A DNA stretch of 8,340 nucleotides from a bacterium (GTDB lineage Bacteria; Thermosulfidibacterota; Thermosulfidibacteria; Thermosulfidibacterales; JALWSI01), in NCBI GenBank assembly GCA_027080315.1, contig JALWSI010000046.1, positions 1-8,340 on the forward strand, read 5' to 3'. A program made the position numbers and the translations under genes. The notes below the pieces were generated by a model, which worked only from the letters and a program-made list of their open reading frames with translations, did not search any database and was not told the DNA's origin. Shown here piece by piece: positions 1 to 7,130 of this stretch; within the stretch, counting starts at the first letter, position 1; each line of letters opens with the position of its first letter.

Positions 1-171
1 ATCTTGGGAGCACTTATTCTCTCCATGATCACCAAGTATCTGGTGACCAGAAGCATGGGCTACTACGAGAGAGAAGAGGAGATGGTTAAGGGATTCGTTT
101 GGGGCATCTCCATAGCCTCGGGGATGGTGACAATACCTGTGGTGCTTTTCTTTATGATGCTGTCAAAGTAA
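1..171 (+). CDS. 3' end of a small integral membrane protein (truncated by window edge)
   Basis: An open frame enters from the left edge and ends at TAA 169-171, leaving 56 residues. They form two hydrophobic segments (about residues 1-17 and 33-54) around a charged loop with a run of glutamates (residues 23-27). This is the pattern of a two-helix hairpin at the C-terminus of a membrane protein. I do not recognise the family. Only 30 bases separate it from the next gene, which is also a membrane protein, so the two are probably co-transcribed and may work together. The start and any N-terminal domain lie outside the window. Confidence 0.6.
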   Translation: MLGALILSMITKYLVTRSMGYYEREEEMVKGFVWGISIASGMVTIPVVLFFMMLSK

Positions 172-201
172 TATCTCGCCCTGAAGAAGGAGGAGAGAGC
201 C

Positions 202-708
202 GTGGAGAAACTGAAGAAGAAAGCCGAAGAGATGGATCTCATGAAGCTGAGGATCATTGCCATATCGGGAGTGGTGCTAATTTTTGTTTTCGCTTTGGTC
301 ATACTCTACATTGGGGGCAAGAAGATGGGACTCGTGGGCAAGCACCACTATCCCCTCCTTGAGCTGGCAGGCATAGAGAAGAGCGACCGCCCACCCATTA
401 GCATAAAGGGATCAGACCTGAAAAAGTTAAAAAAGGCAAAGGGACGCAGGGTTATGATAATTGACACCATAAAAGACGTAACCCTTTCAACAGAGACAGG
501 AGGGGTGGGACTGAAACTCACCCACGTTCAGGTGTTGCTATCAAATAAAACAGTGGAGGCTCTTCAGAAGCATGGAGAGAATCCACTTGACTGGAAGGGC
601 AAGAACGTGGAGGTGATCGGCGTGCTTAACTTCAACCCCCTTTACGGCTATCAGATAGTGCCTGAGAACAGCCCTGATGCCTTGAAGGTAGCCACAGCGG
701 CAAAGTAG
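202..708 (+). CDS. membrane-anchored protein with a likely OB-fold domain, function unknown
   Basis: A 168-residue protein. I chose GTG 202 because AAGGAGG (187-193) sits 8 bases upstream; the later ATGs at 232 and 241 lack such a site. A lysine-rich N-terminus (residues 3-7) precedes one transmembrane helix at about 17-38, which suggests the C-terminal part is outside the cytoplasmic membrane. Residues about 79-163 alternate strands around glycines. They contain a [10 protein letters not shown] strand, then [12 protein letters not shown] and GYQIVPE near the end, a layout like the OB-fold domains of YhcR-like or tRNA_anti-like proteins. This assignment is from pattern memory only; an orphan beta-barrel domain is possible. 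There are no cysteines, so it is unlikely to be a direct thiol partner of the neighbouring thioredoxin reductase. It ends 8 bases before trxB. Confidence 0.7.
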   Translation: MEKLKKKAEEMDLMKLRIIAISGVVLIFVFALVILYIGGKKMGLVGKHHYPLLELAGIEKSDRPPISIKGSDLKKLKKAKGRRVMIIDTIKDVTLSTETGGVGLKLTHVQVLLSNKTVEALQKHGENPLDWKGKNVEVIGVLNFNPLYGYQIVPENSPDALKVATAAK

Positions 709-716
709 GAGGCAGG

Positions 717-1643
717 ATGTCAAAGAAGCTATTTGACACGGTGATTGTAGGGGCAGGTCCCGCGGGTCTGACTGCGGGGCTTTACACCGCAAGGTCACGG
801 CTTAAGACCGTGATCATTGAGCGCTTAGCCCCTGGGGGGCAGATAGCCCTAACCGATTGGATAGAGAACTACCCCGGATTTGAGTCTGGAATAAAGGGGA
901 TAGAGCTGGTGCAGCACATGCACAACCACGCCCTGAATGCAGGGGCCGAGATCATGAGCGGAGAGGTGAAGGCCCTGGATTCGGACCGAAACACCAAGAT
1001 AGTCTATGTTGACGACAAGTGGCTTGAGGCCAAGACCGTAATTGTGGCCTCGGGAACCTCCTTCAAGAGGCTTGGGGTTAAAGGGGAAGAGGAGTTTATC
1101 GGAAAAGGAGTCTCTTTCTGTGCCACCTGCGATGCCCCCTTTTACAAAGACCTCACCGTGGCGGTGGTGGGAGGTGGAGACACCGCAGTGCAAGAGGCCC
1201 TTTACCTCACCAAGTTTGCCAAAAAGGTGTACCTGATACACAGACGGAACAAACTGAGGGCCACCAAGGTTCTTCAAGAGAGGCTCTTCAACAACGAGAA
1301 GGTGGAGATCATCTGGTCAAGCACCATAGAAGAGATAAAAGGAGACAGCCTCTTAAAAGAGGTGACCCTCTGCTCCATAGAGACAGGGGAGAAGAGAAAC
1401 CTGAGAGTTGACGGCCTCTTCGTCTTTGTGGGTCTAAGACCCAACACCGGTTTTCTTAAAGGGGTGGTTGATATGGACTCTGAGGGGTTCATTTTAGTGG
1501 ACGAGAAGCTGGAGACCAGCAACCCCGGAATCTTTGCCGCAGGAGACGTGAGGCGCAAGATCTTGAGGCAGGTCTCCACGGCGGTGGGGGACGGGGCCTC
1601 AGCAGCCCATGCAGCAGAGCTCTACATTGAGCGACACTTCTGA
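717..1643 (+). CDS. trxB: thioredoxin reductase (NADPH), TrxB
   Basis: This FAD enzyme passes electrons from NADPH to thioredoxin in the cytoplasm, supporting ribonucleotide reduction and thiol homeostasis. The 308 residues match the usual low-molecular-weight bacterial form. In order they show the FAD dinucleotide motif GAGPAG (12-17), the redox-active CATC (135-138), the NADPH-domain motif GGGDTA (152-157), HRR (175-177) with a further Arg181 that typically contacts the NADPH 2'-phosphate, and the FAD motif GIFAAGDVR (271-279). All key residues are present, so NADPH rather than ferredoxin dependence is expected. AGGAGG (707-712) lies 4 bases before ATG 717. The stop TGA abuts the ATG of the next gene (TGAATG), which indicates coupling. 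Confidence 0.96.
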   Translation: MSKKLFDTVIVGAGPAGLTAGLYTARSRLKTVIIERLAPGGQIALTDWIENYPGFESGIKGIELVQHMHNHALNAGAEIMSGEVKALDSDRNTKIVYVDDKWLEAKTVIVASGTSFKRLGVKGEEEFIGKGVSFCATCDAPFYKDLTVAVVGGGDTAVQEALYLTKFAKKVYLIHRRNKLRATKVLQERLFNNEKVEIIWSSTIEEIKGDSLLKEVTLCSIETGEKRNLRVDGLFVFVGLRPNTGFLKGVVDMDSEGFILVDEKLETSNPGIFAAGDVRRKILRQVSTAVGDGASAAHAAELYIERHF

Positions 1644-1913
1644 ATGAGACTGGACAGGTTTCTGAAGGTCAGCCGCCTGATAAAGAGAAGATCCCTCGCC
1701 AAAGAGGCTTGCGACTACGGGGTGGTGAAGGTGAACGGGTCGGTTGCCAAAGCCTCAAGAGAGGTTAAACCGGGAGACATTGTAGAGCTTGATCTTGCCG
1801 CCTGGTACAAAAAGGTTGAGGTGCTTGAGGTGCCTGAAAGGGCGGTGGGGAAAGCGGCGGCATCAGGCCTTTACAGGGTGATTGAAGAGCGAAGAAAGGA
1901 GCCCGAGCTGTGA
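1644..1913 (+). CDS. rqcP: S4-domain RNA-binding protein, RqcP/YabO type
   Basis: An 89-residue basic protein. Its first 60 residues are an S4 RNA-binding domain: [20 protein letters not shown] at 1-20, then [18 protein letters not shown] (28-45) with the typical NG turn. From memory the N-terminus is nearly identical to Bacillus subtilis YabO (RqcP). That protein binds stalled 50S-peptidyl-tRNA complexes with RqcH and helps C-terminal alanine tailing in ribosome-associated quality control. The length fits RqcP and is shorter than the related heat-shock protein Hsp15 of E. coli (about 130 residues). No clear Shine-Dalgarno is visible. The start directly follows the trxB stop, so translation probably depends on re-initiation. 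Its end overlaps pdxA by four bases (GTGA). Confidence 0.85.
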   Translation: MRLDRFLKVSRLIKRRSLAKEACDYGVVKVNGSVAKASREVKPGDIVELDLAAWYKKVEVLEVPERAVGKAAASGLYRVIEERRKEPEL

Positions 1914-2908
1914 GGGCCATTCCCCTTGCCATCACCATGGGAGACCCGGGAGGAATAGGGCCAGAGATAATTTTAAAGACAATTAAAGAACGGCTCTATC
2001 CTGAAGAGGCCTCTCTTGTGGTGCTGGGAGACCCCAATGTCTTCTCTTACTACTCCAGAGTCTGCTCTATCCCCATGGAGATGGAGGTTCTTGAGAAGCT
2101 TCCCCAAGAGCTGGAGCCAAGCAGAGCCTACCTCGTTAAAGTTGAAGATCCCTTAGAGGACAACCAGTGGCAGTGTGGAACCACAAACGCCCATTGTGGC
2201 AGGGTGGTGGCAGCCATCATCAAGAAGGCGGTGAGCCTGTGTCAAGACGGCACCGTGAAGGCCATGGTGACCGCTCCCATAAACAAGAGTGGACTACACG
2301 CAGCAGGCTACCCATACCCAGGGCACACCGAGTTTCTCGCCCATTTAACCAAGACAGAAGACTATGCCATGATGCTCATAGGAGGCTCCATAAGGGTGGT
2401 GCTGGTCACTATACACGTGGCCCTCAAGGACGTGCCCAGGTTAATCTCTGCCAGCGAGATCTGCAGAATCTACCGCCTCACCCACCGAAGCTTAGTGGAG
2501 TGGTTTGGGATACCAGAGCCCCGTATTGCAGTGGCGGCCCTGAACCCCCACGCAGGGGAGGGAGGCACCTTTGGAGACGAGGAGGAGAGGATAATCATCC
2601 CCGCCATTGAGGAGTTAAGAAGGGAAGGCTTCAACCCCTCTGGTCCCCACCCAGCAGACACCCTTTTCTACCGGCAAAAGAATGGGGAGTTTGACGCTGT
2701 GGTGGCCATGTACCACGATCAGGGTCTCATTCCCGTTAAGCTTGAGGGCTTTGACACAGGGGTCAACCTTACTTTGGGACTGCCCATTATTCGCACATCA
2801 GTGGATCATGGCACCGCCTTTGAGATAGCAGGAAAGGGCACAGCCAATCCCAACAGTCTTGCTGCAGCCATTGAGACAGCGATAACCCTTTGCAGACGTG
2901 CAAATTAA
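1910..2908 (+). CDS. pdxA: 4-hydroxythreonine-4-phosphate dehydrogenase, PdxA
   Basis: PdxA oxidises 4-phosphohydroxy-L-threonine with NAD(P)+ in the DXP-independent branch point of pyridoxal 5'-phosphate synthesis, giving the substrate that PdxJ condenses. The 332 residues match the family length. The N-terminus carries [11 protein letters not shown] (10-20). The metal ligands are conserved as His169 (TIHVAL), His214 (NPHAGEGG) and His269 (MYHDQG), each three residues after the E. coli numbering. PADTLF (248-253) and [18 protein letters not shown] (296-313) are further family motifs. The GTG start is supported by AAGGAG (1896-1901) 8 bases upstream and overlaps the rqcP stop. The pathway implies that pdxJ is elsewhere in the genome. 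A PdxA2-type paralogue from another pathway cannot be excluded from sequence alone. Confidence 0.94.
   Translation: MRAIPLAITMGDPGGIGPEIILKTIKERLYPEEASLVVLGDPNVFSYYSRVCSIPMEMEVLEKLPQELEPSRAYLVKVEDPLEDNQWQCGTTNAHCGRVVAAIIKKAVSLCQDGTVKAMVTAPINKSGLHAAGYPYPGHTEFLAHLTKTEDYAMMLIGGSIRVVLVTIHVALKDVPRLISASEICRIYRLTHRSLVEWFGIPEPRIAVAALNPHAGEGGTFGDEEERIIIPAIEELRREGFNPSGPHPADTLFYRQKNGEFDAVVAMYHDQGLIPVKLEGFDTGVNLTLGLPIIRTSVDHGTAFEIAGKGTANPNSLAAAIETAITLCRRAN
2889..2904 (+). other. short stem-loop at the pdxA 3' end
   Basis: TTTGCA pairs with TGCAAA across a GACG loop, giving a 6-bp stem that ends just before the pdxA stop codon. No T-run follows, so it is not a convincing intrinsic terminator. It could protect the mRNA 3' end or be chance. 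Confidence 0.2.
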
Positions 2909-2946
2909 ACCACAGTAACCCCTCCACAAGTAGAAAAAAAACCACA

Positions 2947-2975
2947 TTGTATTACCCTCTCCCTATGGCTAAGCT
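2947..2975 (+). promoter_or_regulatory. candidate lpxC promoter
   Basis: TTGTAT (2947-2952) and TAAGCT (2970-2975) are separated by 17 bases. The -35 is fair and the -10 weak (T1, A2 and T6 match). A start near 2982 would leave a 20-odd-base leader for lpxC starting at 3005. The -35 lies in AACCACATTG (2940-2949), a 10-mer that recurs over the -35 of the promoter at 4004. Confidence 0.25.
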
Positions 2976-2988
2976 TTTTTCAGAGAAT

Positions 2989-2995
2989 GGGGAGG
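2989..2995 (+). promoter_or_regulatory. Shine-Dalgarno that fixes the lpxC start
   Basis: GGGGAGG lies 9 bases before ATG 3005. The earlier in-frame ATG at 2987 would place this site inside its own first codons and has no ribosome binding site of its own, so 3005 is preferred. Confidence 0.7.
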
Positions 2996-3004
2996 AAGAA
3001 AGGC

Positions 3005-3862
3005 ATGAAAAGAAGAAATAGAGATATGCAGCAGACGGTGAAAGAGCCCATTGAGATTAAAGGATACGGAATACACACAGGCAAGCCCGCCAAGGTGGTG
3101 ATCAATCCTGCCCCTGAAGATACAGGTATTCTATTCAAGAAAGAGGGTGTTAGCTTCCCTGCAACCGTTGACCACGTGGTTGACGTAACAAACGCCACAA
3201 CAGTGGGCCATGAGGGAGTCACCATTCGCACAGTTGAGCATCTACTATCGGCCTTGCACGGCCTCGGAATAGACAACGCAGTAGTAGAGGTTGAGGGAGA
3301 GGAGATTCCTGGGTTAGACGGAAGCGCAAAGGAGTTTGCCGAGAGGATTCTGGAGAAGGGAATAAAGGTTCAGGAGAAACCCCGTAGATACCTGCGCATC
3401 ACAGGAACTTTGAGGGTAGAAAACGAGAAGGGCGGTTTTGTTGAGATCTGCCCTGACAGCGGAGGGTTCTCTGCAGAGTGCGCCATTGAGTATAACCATC
3501 CATTTTTGAAGCAGCAAAAGGTGAGATTCCGCAGGGGAGAGCATTCTTTTGTGGACGAGGTGGCACCTGCCAGGACCTACTGTTTCTACGAAGAGATAGC
3601 CCATTTGCTCAAACGGGGCCTTGGCAGAGGGGGCAACATCAAGAATGCTGTGGTTATTGGAAAAGACGGGGTGCTGAACGGCCCCACGAGGTTTGAAGAC
3701 GAACCTGTGCGCCACAAGCTTTTAGATCTACTTGGAGACCTTACCCTATTTGGAATGCCCTTAAAGGCAGAGGTGCGAGCCTACAAGGCAGGACACGCCC
3801 TGCACGTGAAGTTTCTAAATGAACTTGCCAAGAAGAAAGAGATTGGGAAGGTGGAAGAGTAG
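3005..3862 (+). CDS. lpxC: UDP-3-O-acyl-N-acetylglucosamine deacetylase, LpxC
   Basis: LpxC is the zinc deacetylase that makes the committed step of lipid A synthesis, acting in the cytoplasm. With the start at 3005 it has 285 residues, slightly shorter than the E. coli enzyme (305). Family motifs run in order: GYGIHTGKP (20-28), TVEHLLSALHGLGIDN (76-91) with catalytic Glu78 and zinc ligand His79, EIPGLDGSAKEF (100-111), ARTYCF (189-194), and VRHKLLDLLGDL (235-246) with zinc ligands His237 and Asp241. Near the C-terminus YKAGHALH (260-267) carries the conserved His264. All catalytic residues are present. Starting at ATG 2987 would add six residues, and ATG 3026 would remove seven. It shows that the organism has a lipopolysaccharide-type outer membrane. 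The usual lpxA/lpxD/fabZ or cell-division neighbours are absent here. Confidence 0.95.
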   Translation: MKRRNRDMQQTVKEPIEIKGYGIHTGKPAKVVINPAPEDTGILFKKEGVSFPATVDHVVDVTNATTVGHEGVTIRTVEHLLSALHGLGIDNAVVEVEGEEIPGLDGSAKEFAERILEKGIKVQEKPRRYLRITGTLRVENEKGGFVEICPDSGGFSAECAIEYNHPFLKQQKVRFRRGEHSFVDEVAPARTYCFYEEIAHLLKRGLGRGGNIKNAVVIGKDGVLNGPTRFEDEPVRHKLLDLLGDLTLFGMPLKAEVRAYKAGHALHVKFLNELAKKKEIGKVEE

Positions 3863-3890
3863 CGTTAGTTAAGAAACCTCCCAAAATCTA

Positions 3891-3916
3891 AACTACTTGA
3901 TCTTGATCAGGTAGTT
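3891..3916. repeat. 12-bp inverted repeat (stem-loop) after lpxC
   Basis: AACTACTTGATC and GATCAGGTAGTT are complementary over 12 positions with one T:G wobble, and only two bases between them; a real loop would be CTTG. On the + strand no T-run follows. On the - strand the stem is followed by a T-rich stretch (TTTAGATTTT), so its polarity as an intrinsic terminator is wrong for lpxC. It may be an mRNA-end structure, a dyad for a DNA-binding protein upstream of the surface operon, or chance. The rest of 3863-4003 shows no gene; I see only an AT-rich spacer with a small AAGAATTCTT palindrome (3939-3948). Confidence 0.5.
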
Positions 3917-4003
3917 GCCGTTAAGACCAAGGGATAAGAAGAATTCTTTTAGTGTGTGAACATCTAAAACCGTGATTTTGCAAAAAACCACCAATGAACC
4001 ACA

Positions 4004-4032
4004 TTGACCTTAAAGACTAAGAGTGATATCCT
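4004..4032 (+). promoter_or_regulatory. sigma70-type promoter of the surface-protein operon
   Basis: TTGACC (4004-4009) is followed after exactly 17 bases by TATCCT (4027-4032). A TG one base before the -10 (4024-4025) makes an extended -10. The predicted start is near 4039, giving a leader of about 44 bases that ends in the ribosome binding site AAGGAGGG (4071-4078). This placement explains why translation starts at ATG 4083 and not at the upstream in-frame TTG 4041. The AACCACATTG 10-mer (3997-4006) overlaps the -35. Confidence 0.6.
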
Positions 4033-4082
4033 GAGTAAAATTGTGGATGGTAGAAACTGAATGCTGTATTAAGGAGGGAAAT

Positions 4083-7000
4083 ATGAGCAGATTAAAGGCA
4101 ATAGCATTGGTCGTAGTCATGGTTATCATGGCATGGGGAACAGGGGTGTCATATGCTCACGACGATGGAGGAGGCTCAGTCCTATCTCCTCCCACAGTGA
4201 CAGGAGAGTTGGTAGATGAAGGGGACTGCCAGTACGCCGCCAAGCTGTCCTGGAACGCTGTTCCAGGAGCCACAAGCTATCTGATCTACAACGCCGACAA
4301 CGACGATTACCTGGGCCAAACCACCTACACTACGGTGTTGGTCAGAAACCTCACACCGGGCAGACAGTACCATTTTTATGTTAGGGCTCACGGAGACACC
4401 GGAAACTCTGAAAAGAGCAACATCGTAATGGTCTATGCCCCTGAGTGCGATAGCGGCGGGATACCATCTGCTCCATGCAATCTGAACTCCCAAGTAGTGG
4501 ATAAAGGCAACTGTGAGTATGAGATACACTTAGGCTGGTGCGCCGTATCAGGAGCAACAAGCTACAAAATCTATGAGATGGAAGGAGACGTGCTCTATCC
4601 ACTTGGAACCGTCACCTCCAACAGCGCTACAATAACCGGTGTAGAAGCCGGACACACCTATCATTTGGCAGTAACCGCCATAAACGACAGCGGCGAATCT
4701 GACCTCAGCTCTGTGGTGACAGTTACCATTCCTGCGTGTGGGGATGGGAGCGGTGGAGAAACATCCAACCTGCCTGCACCGCAGAATCTAACCTACAACC
4801 TCACCTGCAGCTCAGTAAAGGGCTGTTATACCATACGTTTAGATTGGGACGCTGTACCTGGAGCCACAAGCTACAACGTCTATTGTGAAAAAAACTGCGA
4901 TAACTGCTCTAATGGAGGAACCACAACCTACAGCACAACCTCCACCCGTCAAGTGTTTGGCCCATGGTGCGCTTTTGACTACCTTTACACCTTCTCTTGC
5001 TATGTCACCGCCGTAAACTCCCAGGGCGAGTCGGATAAGAGCAACATCGTCACCTTCCAAGAGCCTGACTGTGGTGGAGGGCTATCACCCGCTCCAACAG
5101 ACAACACTGTAACTACCACTGTGAGCAACGCAAACGACCTTAATAACGCCCTGAACAACGCAGCAAACAACGGCAAGCCCGATGTTATAGTCATGAACCC
5201 TGGAACCTACAACGGCAACTTCATCTACGTCTCAACAAACGGAGACAACCAGCCTCTCACCATTAAAGGTGCAAGTGGCACATCTCCCTCAAGCATCATC
5301 ATAGACGCAGGCAAAACCGGAAGCGGCATAACCCTAATTGACACCAATCCATCCCACACCAACAGCAACTTCACCGTGAGCGGCATAACCGTTCAGAACG
5401 GGAAGGCCCCTTCCAGCAACAACGCTGGAGGCGGAATAAACATCACCACCCCAGGAAATATCAGTGTTTCTAACACCATCACGAGAAACAACTCAGCCGG
5501 CCAGGGAGGGGGCATCTCCGCCGCCCCTATACGAACAAGCGGCAGCTCGGTGATCATTTCTGGAAACAGCCTTTCCGGCAACACAGCCACAACCGGAGGC
5601 GGTGGACTGGTGGTGAGCACTCCAAGCGGAAACCAGGTCTCCGTGAGCGGTAACACCATTGCCAGCAACAACGGAGGCCCCATGGGTGGAGGCATTCTCA
5701 TCTCCATCGCCTCGGGAAGCTCTGGCGGCTCCTCTGGTGGGCTGGTGATCTCAGGAAACAGTATATCGTCCAACTCAGCCACCTCAGGGGGCGGGATAGC
5801 CGTAACATCTCCCTCTGGCACAGCAACTGTGAATATCGGTGGAAACAGCATCTCCTCCAACACCGCTACCACCGGGGGTGGCATAAGCGTTTCTGGTGCG
5901 GTTCAGGGCATAATCAACAGCAACACATTGAACAACAACAACGCAAATCAGGGAGGAGGCGGGTTGTCCATTGCATCAACAGGCTCCCTAACCGTATCCG
6001 GCAACACCATAAACAGTAACTCTGCCCCTGCAGGTGGAGGGGTTATGGTGAGCAGCGGAACCATAACCTTGGTAAACAACATTATCTCTGCCAATACTGC
6101 AAGGAGCGGCGGAGGCGGCGGGGTATCGGTCACCCCATCTGCCTCCTCGGCACTGGTGCTGATAAACAACATCATCTCTGGTAACAGCGCTCCTCAAGGC
6201 GGGGGTGTAGGCATGTCCAGCACCACCAGCGGCGTGCCTGCTGTGCTGATAAACAACACCATAGTGGGTAACACCGCCACGTCAGGCACGGGAAGTGGTG
6301 TACACCTTGTTGTTCCCGCAGGATCCAGCAGCTCTACAACAGGGCTTCTGGTGAACAACATAATACGCAGAACATCAGCCAGTGTGGGCTCCACAGATAT
6401 CTCAATCTCCATGGGCACAGCTTCCTCCGGAGGCGGCGGAACCATACCTCCTGGGATCTTACACTCGGTAAAGGCCATGGCCACAACCACAAACGGACTG
6501 GTTGTGAGCCACAACAACTTCTTTAGTGAAAGCGCCGTTAATCTTCCCGTCTCTCTTGACTCAACCAACACCTATTCAGATCCAGGCTTTGTGAACGAAG
6601 CCGCCGGGGACTACCACCTCTCAGCCGCATCTCCCCTTAAAGACAGCGGTGAGGTGGTCTCGGGAATGGGCTCAACCGATTTTGAGGGAGATCCAAGGAT
6701 TTTAGGCTCTGCCCCAGACATAGGAGCAGACGAGTACATAGCCGAGCGCATAGAGAAGTTGTACCCTCCCAATGGCACAGAGAGGCACTACAGCGGCGAT
6801 CTCTCGCAGGATGGGCTGCTGGTGTTTGCATGGTATCTGCCAAAAACCAACACCGGTGTAGCAGGGTACAACCTGCACCTGGCACTGATATACCCCGGAG
6901 GCTCCACCGCTGCTGAAGGAGACATCTTCTTAGATTCCTCAACAGGTCTCATCGTGCTTAATGATTACGGCATAGCAGGCTGGGTGCTGCCATTGGACGA

Positions 7001-7121
7001 GACCACCTGGAATGCCCTGGAGGACTGGGAGATAGACTGGAGCGCCACTGGATGCTCTGTGGCAAAAGACAAAAGCAGCGGTGTTGCAGGTACCACCTGG
7101 GGCACCTTTGTGATCAAGTAA
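4083..7121 (+). CDS. large exported surface protein: three FN3 domains plus right-handed beta-helix
   Basis: A 1012-residue protein starting at ATG 4083, 4 bases after AAGGAGGG. Residues 1-25 are a signal peptide (basic start, hydrophobic core, GVSYA before the likely cleavage at His26). Three fibronectin type III domains follow at about 35-122, 127-219 and 228-330, each with the core AV(P/S)GATSY and glycine-rich linkers. Residues about 345-425 lead into a right-handed parallel beta-helix (429-775). Residues 831-886 resemble the choice-of-anchor-Q end motif of bacterial beta-helix proteins (DPGF, GDYHL, SPLKDSG, EGDPR, PDIGADEY). The last 126 residues form an unassigned, probably beta-sandwich domain. 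No LPXTG, PEP-CTERM or autotransporter barrel is visible. Beta-helices of this kind often bind or cleave polysaccharide, but I see no convincing catalytic site, so adhesin or carbohydrate-binding scaffold is the better guess. It is the first gene of an operon; 9 bases separate it from the next. Confidence 0.9.
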   Translation: MSRLKAIALVVVMVIMAWGTGVSYAHDDGGGSVLSPPTVTGELVDEGDCQYAAKLSWNAVPGATSYLIYNADNDDYLGQTTYTTVLVRNLTPGRQYHFYVRAHGDTGNSEKSNIVMVYAPECDSGGIPSAPCNLNSQVVDKGNCEYEIHLGWCAVSGATSYKIYEMEGDVLYPLGTVTSNSATITGVEAGHTYHLAVTAINDSGESDLSSVVTVTIPACGDGSGGETSNLPAPQNLTYNLTCSSVKGCYTIRLDWDAVPGATSYNVYCEKNCDNCSNGGTTTYSTTSTRQVFGPWCAFDYLYTFSCYVTAVNSQGESDKSNIVTFQEPDCGGGLSPAPTDNTVTTTVSNANDLNNALNNAANNGKPDVIVMNPGTYNGNFIYVSTNGDNQPLTIKGASGTSPSSIIIDAGKTGSGITLIDTNPSHTNSNFTVSGITVQNGKAPSSNNAGGGINITTPGNISVSNTITRNNSAGQGGGISAAPIRTSGSSVIISGNSLSGNTATTGGGGLVVSTPSGNQVSVSGNTIASNNGGPMGGGILISIASGSSGGSSGGLVISGNSISSNSATSGGGIAVTSPSGTATVNIGGNSISSNTATTGGGISVSGAVQGIINSNTLNNNNANQGGGGLSIASTGSLTVSGNTINSNSAPAGGGVMVSSGTITLVNNIISANTARSGGGGGVSVTPSASSALVLINNIISGNSAPQGGGVGMSSTTSGVPAVLINNTIVGNTATSGTGSGVHLVVPAGSSSSTTGLLVNNIIRRTSASVGSTDISISMGTASSGGGGTIPPGILHSVKAMATTTNGLVVSHNNFFSESAVNLPVSLDSTNTYSDPGFVNEAAGDYHLSAASPLKDSGEVVSGMGSTDFEGDPRILGSAPDIGADEYIAERIEKLYPPNGTERHYSGDLSQDGLLVFAWYLPKTNTGVAGYNLHLALIYPGGSTAAEGDIFLDSSTGLIVLNDYGIAGWVLPLDETTWNALEDWEIDWSATGCSVAKDKSSGVAGTTWGTFVIK
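4185..5072 (+). repeat. three tandem FN3-domain repeats with conserved cysteine pairs
   Basis: The three domains share the coding motif for GATSY at about 4270, 4555 and 4860 (GGAGCCACAAGCTA or close variants). Each has a cysteine in an early strand (Cys49, Cys144, Cys248) and another at its exact end (Cys122, Cys219, Cys330, in PEC, PAC and PDC). They diverge enough to be old duplications. The third is longest and carries extra cysteines (242, 268, 272, 275, 296, 306). Confidence 0.75.
5367..6407 (+). repeat. beta-helix rung repeats (about 12 rungs)
   Basis: Within the large protein, residues 429-775 repeat a unit of the form hydrophobic-x-hydrophobic-x-(G/N)-N-x-I-x-x-N-x-A-x-x-GGG. Aligned asparagines fall at 495, 524, 559, 588, 614, 641, 666, 696, 725 and 759, with spacings of 25-35. 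The core is 22-27 residues and the extra length sits in variable loops, as in PbH1-type right-handed helices. DNA-level similarity is clear between rungs, for example GGAAACAGC near 5567 and 5840. Confidence 0.85.
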
Positions 7122-7130
7122 GGGAGGTGG

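Noticed and set aside
849-1277. 142-codon minus-strand frame inside trxB
   Set aside because: Lies wholly opposite a conserved gene with complete motifs; no ribosome binding site or recognised family.
2167-2610. 147-codon plus-strand frame inside pdxA
   Set aside because: Out-of-frame shadow of pdxA rich in Arg, Pro and His; the PdxA frame carries all the family motifs.
3893-4009. Minus-strand frame of 38 codons ending in GNYLIKIK and TAG, resembling a protein C-terminus
   Set aside because: No ATG start, no homologue I recognise, and its end lies inside the stem-loop. It might be a gene remnant, but the evidence is too thin to annotate.
4041-4082. In-frame extension of the large protein to TTG 4041
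   Set aside because: It would start right at the predicted transcription start and place 14 charged or cysteine-containing residues before a clean signal peptide. ATG 4083 has an ideal ribosome binding site.
5367-6407. CRISPR-like or tandem DNA array
   Set aside because: The periodicity is in protein rungs of 25-35 codons with diverged DNA in one open frame; there are no identical direct repeats with spacers.
5393-6571. Long minus-strand open frames opposite the beta-helix region, rich in proline and valine
   Set aside because: They are the antisense of Gly/Ser/Asn/Thr-rich codons, which rarely give stops in reverse. They lack ribosome binding sites and any recognisable domain.
7050-7121. 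Sortase, PEP-CTERM or type IX sorting tail at the end of the large protein
   Set aside because: There is no LPXTG, no PEP plus hydrophobic helix plus basic tail, and no clear type IX signature; the end (TTWGTFVIK) looks like a final beta-strand.
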